From Linanthus parryae (lineage: Eukaryota; Streptophyta; Magnoliopsida; Ericales; Polemoniaceae): a stretch of DNA of 64,000 bases. A program made the position numbers and the translations under genes. The notes beneath the pieces are model-generated. The model was not told where the DNA came from and made no database searches. It saw only the letters and a program-made list of their open reading frames with translations. The stretch is from NCBI GenBank assembly GCA_023055425.1, contig JALGPY010000015.1, positions 1,734,001-1,798,000 of the forward strand. Reading direction: 5' to 3'. Shown piece after piece: positions 57,148-64,000 of this stretch (the first letter of the stretch is position 1; each line of letters begins with the position of its first letter).

Positions 57148-57944
57148 TAATTAAAATATGAAACTTACTTTTTACATATACTTTGTGCTCGGTCTGGTTA
57201 TTCTCCATACAGTCTTGCTAGCATAGTCAACCTAACTTACTATCGATAGTTCAAAACTTGGTCCTAGTCTGCAGCCACGTGGATCAATCAGCGATTCACA
57301 AGTGTTCGCCCATCATTGCACCGTTCACATCAACACAAGCCATGTTAGCACGAAAGGATCATGAGACAGGGTCCCTCGTATCTCAGCAACACACACGGGA
57401 GCTAGGGGACCTAGTTGTTTGAATGTCACAAGGTTCGTCGCAGATGGTTGTCATTCTATATGCGGTCCTTGTGTATCACAATGAAGACTTGTGTAACCTC
57501 CTCTGTATATAAAGGTCTAATCTAACGGTCACACGGTGTGGTCTTTCCCACGATCTTCCGAGATCCTCGCAATGATTTCCTTAATAGCTTTAATGGGGGG
57601 CTTAATAAGCTCATTTACTGCCACGTAACCGTCATTATGACCGTTGGGGCTTGACCTGTACATAAGGAATGTATCCTCTTCTCCGAGGCATAATTGATTT
57701 CAAATTGCTGGCTAATCGCACACTACAAGATGTCTCTCACCCTTGTGATAGACTCTGTTTATTTTCATCCTATTTCCATTAACATCCCAGGGGTTTCATT
57801 TCTGTCTAATTGTCAAATTGTGGTTTTGGTTACTACAATCTTGAACGCAATAATCTGATCATACTAGCAACCCCTCATCTACATTTGCGAACTCAACGTG
57901 AACCAGTCCCCAACAATTAGACAACTAAACCTACTAAGATCACT

Positions 57945-58218
57945 ATGGACGAAGATCAACAAATTTGGGATGAATCCGGACGATCACCACCCCGCACAAG
58001 CCTACTGGAGAATCTCAGTATTACAGTTCCCGTTGATCCAGCAGTGATGGTCATAAAAGCATTACAGGACGCTATGCAGGGCCAACCGAAGTAGATACGA
58101 CACGCTATAAACGAAATAGAAACTGCCAATGCTCAACGAAACGATGTGTTGGCTAGAGAGATTCTAGCAGTACATATGATGCAAGATATTACGCGTATGC
58201 GCAAGTGCACGACCAAGT
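57945..58218 (+). pseudogene. Gag-like N-terminal remnant of a gypsy-type retrotransposon
   Basis: From the ATG at 57945 the frame reads MDEDQQIWDESGRSPPRTSL, ITVPVDPAVMVIKALQDAMQ, a TAG at 58092-58094, and the same frame then continues with IRHAINEIETANAQRNDVLA to a stop near 58218. Acidic-start, helix-forming N-termini of this kind are common in Ty3/gypsy gag proteins, but no other domain follows. The upstream 57160-57940 is likely its leader; no intact LTR is recognised. Confidence 0.4.
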
Positions 58219-59100
58219 AGTAATTTGGATTATTTTTAGGACTCCGAGTTGTCGAACCTATAGGGACAAGCTCGTGAATGTCTAACTAAGAATTGACTAA
58301 AAATAATTAAGTAACCGGGATAAATTTGTTGTGATTTAAGAGTTTGCCACCCCCAAACAAGTGAATGTATTAAATTAATTAAAAGAAGATTTTTTTTTTC
58401 TGAATCAAGTATGGAGAAAACTAGGTGGTCTATGGATCATGTAGGGTCTTTAGACAGTTCCGGAATTCGTATTGAGACATGCTACGCAATAATTAGTTAT
58501 GTTGGGTAATGACACAATTTTCTGTCGATCTCATGTGATTCTATATACCGGTCCACGTCATGTCCATCCAGTGCCGTTTATCGTTTCTTCCTAGCTAGCT
58601 AGTCAACTTCGTTCATCGGGTCCTGTTGACACGTATTCTTAGCACTTTCACGCAAGTGTATAGTCAAGTAGTATTTTGGAGTATTTTAGACTTCGAGTTA
58701 TCGTACTCACATGGAATAAGTCGTTATCAGCTAATTAAGAATTAATTAGAGAACACTCATGTAACAGGGAGAAAAGGTGTGATGATTTGATTGTTGGCCA
58801 CCCACAAACAAGTGGCTTAAATTAAAGACTATTACTTAACTATTTTTATATTTTCTGAATAAGAGAAGTACGATTATGGAGAAGACTAGGTAATTGAACC
58901 CTAGGGTACTTAGCTAATTTCGGACTATGTTTTGAAACATTCTAATCATCTCTAGTTATACCGGGTCACACATTACATTATTCTATCAATATCATGTAAA
59001 TCTACGTTCTAGTCTACTTCGGGCCCTATCAGCCGACCTCCTTCTACCGTTCTGTTCTGGTATGCTAGCCAGGGTTGATCATGAGGTCCTGTCAGTCCAC
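58200..59100 (+). repeat. Two diverged direct copies of about 450 bp
   Basis: Copy 1 starts at 58200 (CGCAAGTGCACGACCAAGTA) and copy 2 at 58651 (CGCAAGTGTATAGTCAAGTA). Both share the order: GAGTTGTCG/GAGTTATCG, TAAGAATT, GCCACCC..AAACAAGTG, TTTTCTGAAT, ATGGAGAA.ACTAGGT and the TATCATGT/TCTCATGT block. Divergence is substantial. This motif set recurs in plant retroelement non-coding regions; it is assigned as retroelement debris. Confidence 0.65.
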
Positions 59101-60884
59101 CAATTACACTAAATCCTAACTATGTCTAGCAAAAAACAACCCTCAATTTTTCATTCAAGTTTCTATCTCCTTTCAGTTATGAGAAACGACAAGAATGTCT
59201 ACTTATTCTTCAGGAATCTAATCCTTGATCACTATCGTGCATCTCCTTAGATAGCTAACATGTTATGGGTCATCAGTCCTAACATGCTAAGAATTAAGAA
59301 TAAGAACATGTACAATAACTAAAACATAAAAATGAATAAGGTAATCAGAGCACGATCAAATCCATAAATCCGGAATTATCTAAGATGGAACCCTAGTTCT
59401 CCATAAATCACCTAGTTATGAGTTTAGCTAGACATAATCAAGATCAAGTCAGGAGAAATCTCAATAACAATACAAGAAATAGAAGAGATAATCCCAATCG
59501 CTTGAATCCTCAAAGGATTAGTGATCCTCACGCCCTAGCTTGGTCTCTCATTCCTCCTTGCTACTTGTTTTGCGTGTATCATCAATTATTCCCGTCTCCA
59601 CGTAGTAATAGACTCAATCCTCTTCAATTTTTCTCAAAAGCCTCTCAATACTACATTAAATCCCTAAAAGATAGTACTCGAGTGCAGATTTGTTCGTGCG
59701 AACAATAAGTTCATTCACACGAAATAATTCGTGCAAACACTACTTTCCTTTGTACGAAACCCACTGGAAAATGAGCTCCATTTCTTATTTTCTTCCTTCC
59801 CTTGGTTTCGGTCTCTGTCCTTGCTCCTCAGCTTCCGAAGTTCACGTTCTTCTTTGATTCCATCGCCAATCACCATGTTTCTTTTCATAGACAACAGTAA
59901 ACTATACTGGGCGATTAAATTTGACAAATAAGTGCTTGGACCCACATTAACGCACATTAAATCGCAAGTGCCAAAACTAAACATTCTCACTCAATTTAGG
60001 ACAAAAAAACCCGTCGAAACTTCACAGGATGGTCGTAAAATAAACTCAATATATAGCACCTAAAGGGAACAATCAAATTTCGCCACACTACCATTTACTA
60101 GCCGACACGACACCCAAAGCGACTATGAAATATACATGCTCTATACAACGCTAACAATTCTATTCATAATGCAAGTATTCACTAACATATTTTTTTTTTC
60201 TTTTCTTGTGAGATTGGGAAATATCCACAGAGTGAACCGGTAAGTCTTCAAGCTCTCACATTCCCTTAGAGATTCTACAACCACAATGATCGGAGGATTT
60301 CGCATCCACGGGTTTAAATTGCTAACGACTTAAGCAGGTGGGATAGGATTTTTAGAAGCATAGTCATTGACGTCATGATAAACTCACCAGCTTGATTTCT
60401 CACCCTTCTTCACCAGAATCCATGGAACCCTACCGAATCTCATCAACTTCGGCCCTCATTGCCTCAATTCTGGTGTAATATGTCATTCTCGCGGCCACAA
60501 ATGTGAAGGAGTGTACAAATTGAAATGAAAGACAATATCGTCGGTCCTTCAAGAATTTCAAATCAAGAACCCTTTTTTCCTTGCAACTTTATTCATTTCA
60601 TTCTTTTTTTATCTATCTAGACTTCTTTGTAGAACATACTTCCTTCAATAACTTCCATGTGGTGCATACGATGTAACAAGCATAGGTCCGTGGAGATAAC
60701 AATACGATTAGCAGATAACATGGGGTGGAATGTGTCAAATCCATAAATACTGAAGTAGATGTCGACACGCGCATACACAGTGTAATCTAGTCCCTCAAGT
60801 AGTCAAGTGGTCAGTGATACGTGCTTTAACCATCCGATCCTCATCGTCACCTAAGATTGTGAATAAAGTAAGATGCAGCATGTC
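59101..60884. other. Retroelement-derived spacer, no gene recognised
   Basis: The open frames at 59418-59708 and 59715-59990 have no domain and low coding character. On the minus strand at about 60500-60370 a stretch MRAEVDEIR followed by PWILVKKGEK in another frame faintly recalls a gypsy RT N-terminal region. I find no tRNA, promoter or conserved gene. Confidence 0.35.
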
Positions 60885-61038
60885 TGAAAGCTCAGGTTGT
60901 ACAAGACTTGAAATAGCTTGACTATTTCAAGGCCTTGAAACAGCTTTCAAAGCCTTGAATCAGCTTCAGAGGCTTGAAAATAGTTTGGCTATTTTCAAGG
61001 CCTTGAAACTGGATTCAAAGCCTTGAAACTGTTTAACC
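60885..61038 (+). mobile_element. First 154 bp of a SIRE-like LTR, joined to internal sequence
   Basis: TGAAAGCTCAGGTTGTACAA and the following 154 bp match the start of the LTR at 62093 with about five substitutions. At AACCTGAA the match ends abruptly and sequence leading straight into the 61048 ORF begins, so the rest of this LTR, the leader and all of gag-pol have been deleted. Confidence 0.8.
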
Positions 61039-61047
61039 TGAAAAGCC

Positions 61048-61755
61048 TTGGAGAAATCAGTCACCTTGTTCTTTGAGCATTTTGAGACCCCTTTCACCGG
61101 AGAGGAATCAGTCACATCTGGTTTTGGGGAACTCAATGAGAAAGCCTTTGAGAAAATTGGAGTTGTGAAAACAAAAGAGAAAGTTTGGAAACTTTACTCA
61201 GACCTGACTGAAGCAGAACTAGGTGCAAAGAAATTTTCTAAGCCCAAGACCTTGACTCCCACTTCAAGTCAGACTTCTCAGCCTACAGACAATCAAAGAC
61301 TTGATGGATAGGAACTTGACATGGAGGATGTCAAAGCTACTGTTTTTGGACTAGAAAGTGATATGGTACAAGTCAAGTATATGGTGGAAAGTATCTTCAA
61401 AAGCATGACCTTGCTTGATGTTCCTAAGGATCCTGAAGAAACAAAGAAAGGAGATTCAGACAAGGGTTTTCCTAGTGAGCCTTCAGACCAGGAAGAAGCT
61501 ACACCAGTTTCAGACAAGGGAAAGCAAGCAGCAGAACAAGCAGAAGATGAAGCAAATAGTTTAGATTCAGATGAGCTGCTGATCACTTTGAAGAAGAAGA
61601 AGAAATCTCCAAAAGCTGCTGAAAAGGACAAGACTGAAGAAGCAACTGTTGCAGGAGGGACTGCAGAGGAACAGGAAGAGCAGGACAAGACTGATGAAGA
61701 AGACAATGAGAAAGAGGAAGAATATCAGGATGAAGATGAAGATCAAACCCCTTAA
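61048..61755 (+). pseudogene. Retrotransposon-borne 3' ORF, acidic and coiled-coil, one in-frame stop
   Basis: Two frames in the same phase (61048-61311 and 61321-61755) are separated only by a TAG at 61309-61311 and three sense codons, so they are one 235-codon reading frame with a single stop. The first codon is TTG; the original start was lost at the deletion junction near 61039. The first part (VTLFFEHFETPFTGEES) is not recognised; the middle (ESDMVQVKYMVESIFKSM) is a coiled coil; the end is a Lys/Glu/Asp-rich tail (KKKKKSPKAAEK, then EEQEEQDKTDEEDNEKEEE). It sits between the pol region and the polypurine tract, where SIRE-type copia elements may carry an extra ORF. No signal peptide or transmembrane segment is visible. 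Confidence 0.5.
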
Positions 61756-62081
61756 TCTTGCTTATTCTTTCTTCCACATTCTCTCTGCTTTAAATATTTC
61801 TTTAAGTTTTCAAAATTTTCTAGACACTTGATCCAACATCTTATATCTTTTTGATGAAATTCAAAAAGGGGGAGAAAATTATAGGTTTCAGTTTCTAGTC
61901 TTAGGGTTTCAGTTTCTAGTCTTAGGATTATTTGGTTTTATCTGCTGAACTATTTATGTGTTTTTGTTGGTATTTGAATAAGTTGGATCTTTTTGGAAAT
62001 ACTGTGCTTTTTTAATTGTGGACTAATCATTTTATTTTGCAGAGACTAAGGATCAAACAAAATTTGGTTTTGTGTTTCATC

Positions 62082-62092
62082 AAGGGGGAGAT
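62082..62092 (+). other. Polypurine tract abutting an LTR
   Basis: AAGGGGGAGAT lies directly before the LTR start (TGAAAG at 62093). Its place and composition identify it as the plus-strand primer of the element to its left. A similar AAAAAGGGGGAG occurs upstream near 61864. Confidence 0.8.
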
Positions 62093-63400
62093 TGAAAGCT
62101 CAGGTTGTACAAGACTTGAAATAGCTTGACTATTAAAAGGCCTTGAAACAGCTTTCAAAGCCTTGAATCAACTTCAGTGGCTTGAAAATAGTTTGTCTAT
62201 TTTCAAGGCCTTGAAACTGGATTCAAAGCCTTGAAACTGTTTAACCTGAATGCATATTCTCAGGGGGAGTTTTTATGCTAACTCTCTAATTTTATTTATT
62301 TTCTCTCCTTCATATGATTGATTATCTGTTATTAGATGGTGAAAGACAAATTGTTGAACATGTTTTGAATAGCATTATATCATCTGTTTGACCATGATAA
62401 TGCAGGAAATTTTGTTTCTAAGTTTTGCAGGATTGTTTCCTAAACTGAATTGCTGCAGATTTGGAAACACTTGAACACTTTGATCTTGTGATCAATCAGA
62501 CATGTATGACAGCTTCTCATGATGGTTAAATGAAATATTACAACAATATCTCTGAAGATTGTGATCATCCAAACGTTGGAGAAGATTTCAAAGTAGTCAA
62601 ACTCTGTTGCCTATAAAATAGGAAGGTTGTTGCTGAAAATCTGGAGAGATTTGCAGAGCTGTTTGAAGTATTTATAGAGCTCAAATTCGAAGCAACAAGA
62701 CACAATACTCAACGGGAAAATACATAGAAAGTATTGTGGATTGACAAGCATCAAAGAAGTTCTTAATCTACTCCAATCCATTCACAGAATTTCCCTGCAT
62801 TTCACTGGAGTTTTCTACTCTTAAGTGTTCTTCTGTATAGAGCTATATTAGTAGATCATTTCTGTATTATTTCTACATTCATTCTCAAGGATTGTTCTAA
62901 GTGAACAATAGAGAATTCTTAGTTAATCAGTTAGCTAGAGAAGGTACTAGACATGTTAGGGAAAACCACAAGCTGTAACAGAGTAAGGGAACTCTCTGTG
63001 CTTGAGTTCTAGGGCTTAGCTTTTGATTAATATGAATTGAGTTGAAAATCCTGCAGGGATCTAATCCCCGAGGTAGAGACGTAGGTCCAAGTGGACTGAA
63101 CTCTACAAATAACTTGTCTTGTGCATTTTCAGTTTATTTACTTTCAGAGCTTTTGCAGCATACAAAAACTGTTTATTTTTCAAGGGTTTGAACTTATTTT
63201 CAAGGACTTGAAAAAGGCATACTTGTTCTAAACTCTCTGCATCTTCTTCAAAGGCTTGAACCTGTGTTCAAGGCCTTGAAATTCATTGTTTGCATAAGTT
63301 TTTCATCTTCCTAGCAAGTTTTGAAAAAAGTTGGCATACTCTATTCACCCCCCTTCTAGAGTATCTTAGCTGCTTATTTATCTGCATACTCACACTTTCA
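62093..63400 (+). mobile_element. Complete SIRE-like copia LTR, about 1.3 kb
   Basis: The LTR runs TGAAAGCTCAGG ... CACACTTTCA, with the inverted ends TGAAAG/CTTTCA. It is rich in CCTTGAAA/TTTCAAGG-type short repeats (62120-62240 and 63180-63290). The left neighbour is a polypurine tract and the right neighbour a primer-binding site, so it serves as 3' LTR for the left remnant and 5' LTR for the right element. The sequence around 62620-62720 (CTATAAAATAGG) could hold the LTR promoter. Confidence 0.85.
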
Positions 63401-63401
63401 A

Positions 63402-63414
63402 TTGGTATCTGAGC
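63402..63414 (+). other. Primer-binding site of the right-hand copia element
   Basis: TTGGTATCTGAGC one base after the LTR end matches the initiator tRNA-Met complement TGGTATCAGAGC except for one base. It precedes the gag ATG by about 40 bases. Confidence 0.8.
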
Positions 63415-63450
63415 TTGTATCACTGTATAAGACTTAACCATCTGGTGATC

Positions 63451-64000
63451 ATGAGTACTACAGGTGATGGTGGTTTCTCACAAGGAAGAACTACTAACAG
63501 ACCTCCTCTATTCTGTGGAGAAAATTTTGCTCATTGGAAAGCTCTCATGAAAATGTTTATCATTGATCAAGATCTAGAGCTTTGGACCATCATCCAAAAT
63601 GGACCTCATACTTTCTACACAGAGAAAGATGGGATCAGAACTCCCAAAACAGAAGACTCACTCTCCTCTTCTGAGTTAGAGCAATTTTCTAAGAATTATA
63701 AGGCTATTAACAATTTGTATTGTGCTTTGAGTACAGATGAATTCAACAGGATCTCTGGATGCACAACTGCTAAAGAAATCTGGGATAAACTTGCGGTTAG
63801 TTTTGAAGGAACCAGTCAAGTCAAGCAAACCAAGATCAACATTTATCTCAGACAATATGAGCTATTCAAGATGAATGCAGATGAGTTCATCAGAGATATG
63901 CTCAAGAGATTCACTGATATTGTTAACAACCTTGACTCACTGGGAAAACATTTTCCCAATGAAGAAAAGGTGAGGAAGATTCTCAGAAGTCTTCCAAAGG
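63451..64000 (+). CDS. Copia gag (UBN2-type), cut by the window edge
   Basis: An open frame from the ATG at 63451 to the window end (183 codons, no stop). It starts MSTTGDGGFSQG and has RPPLFCGENFAHWKALMKMF, YKAINNLYCALSTDEFNRIS, CTTAKEIWDKLAVSFEGTSQ, VKQTKINIYLRQYELFKMNA and KVRKILRSLPK. These are the blocks of the plant copia gag-polypeptide (DUF4219/UBN2 families), closest in style to SIRE-lineage elements. Gag forms the virus-like particle of the element. No disruption is seen, so the element may be young; its pol lies outside the window. Confidence 0.9.
   Translation, partial: MSTTGDGGFSQGRTTNRPPLFCGENFAHWKALMKMFIIDQDLELWTIIQNGPHTFYTEKDGIRTPKTEDSLSSSELEQFSKNYKAINNLYCALSTDEFNRISGCTTAKEIWDKLAVSFEGTSQVKQTKINIYLRQYELFKMNADEFIRDMLKRFTDIVNNLDSLGKHFPNEEKVRKILRSLPK

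Noticed and set aside
60370..60520. Minus-strand gypsy reverse transcriptase trace
   Set aside because: Only two short segments in different frames; too weak to annotate as a gene remnant.
1..64000. CRISPR arrays, bacterial operons, rRNA or tRNA genes
   Set aside because: The window is plant nuclear DNA; the regular repeat array at 117-495 lacks CRISPR-type spacers, and no tRNA or rRNA gene was recognised. The tRNA-like matches are retrotransposon primer-binding sites.

Overview
This is nuclear DNA from a flowering plant, most likely a eudicot. The evidence is AT-rich sequence, spliced genes with plant homologues, Ty1/copia and Ty3/gypsy LTR elements primed by initiator tRNA-Met, Helitrons, L1-type LINEs, and Stowaway-, Tourist- and Mutator-type DNA elements. 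The species cannot be named from sequence alone. Five host genes can be modelled; all but one are spliced within the coding region, with exon phases that close exactly.

Layout. 1-2000: a palindrome-rich tandem array, a decayed copia LTR and a MITE. 2291-7836 (+): a ten-exon TMEM120/TMPIT-like membrane protein gene with a Helitron-like element in one intron. 7837-11004: repeat-rich spacer. 11005-17046 (-): a six-exon C78 (UFM1-protease-like) zinc-finger peptidase gene of the ZUFSP type, with a Helitron-like element in intron 4 and a (GA)n microsatellite against one splice site. 17240-30750: a stack of nested retroelements. A copia element is interrupted in its LTR by a gypsy-type solo LTR (TSD ATTGC) and in its leader by a copia solo LTR (TSD ATAAT); its pol is decayed and truncated, and a LINE fragment follows. 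31090-39021 (-): a six-exon HP30/Tric-type Tim17/22/23 gene. Its 5.5-kb third intron holds a LINE in a Tourist-like element in an older LINE, and its fourth intron is of the GC-AG class. 39233-40947: a Pack-MULE with a 9-bp TSD carrying captured pieces of two unrelated genes. 40990-49876: LINE, LTR-like and MITE debris and a 3-kb Helitron. 49877-51413 (-): a thaumatin-like protein gene. 53302-54605 (-): a short conserved Cys-rich protein gene with a TATA box and a 5'UTR intron. 55020-57147: a Tourist-like element and a second MULE-type element. 57150-64000: gypsy-derived debris, then a SIRE-like copia element in which one LTR has a polypurine tract on its left and a primer-binding site plus gag on its right; the gag runs off the window.

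The host genes do not form a pathway. HP30-like, C78 peptidase and thaumatin-like genes lie together here, and I recall the same three families lying close together on Arabidopsis chromosome 5, which suggests old microsynteny stretched by transposon insertion. The most notable points are the chimeric Pack-MULE beside the HP30-like gene, the GC-AG intron, the microsatellite at a 5' splice site, and the PPT-LTR-PBS arrangement at the right edge.
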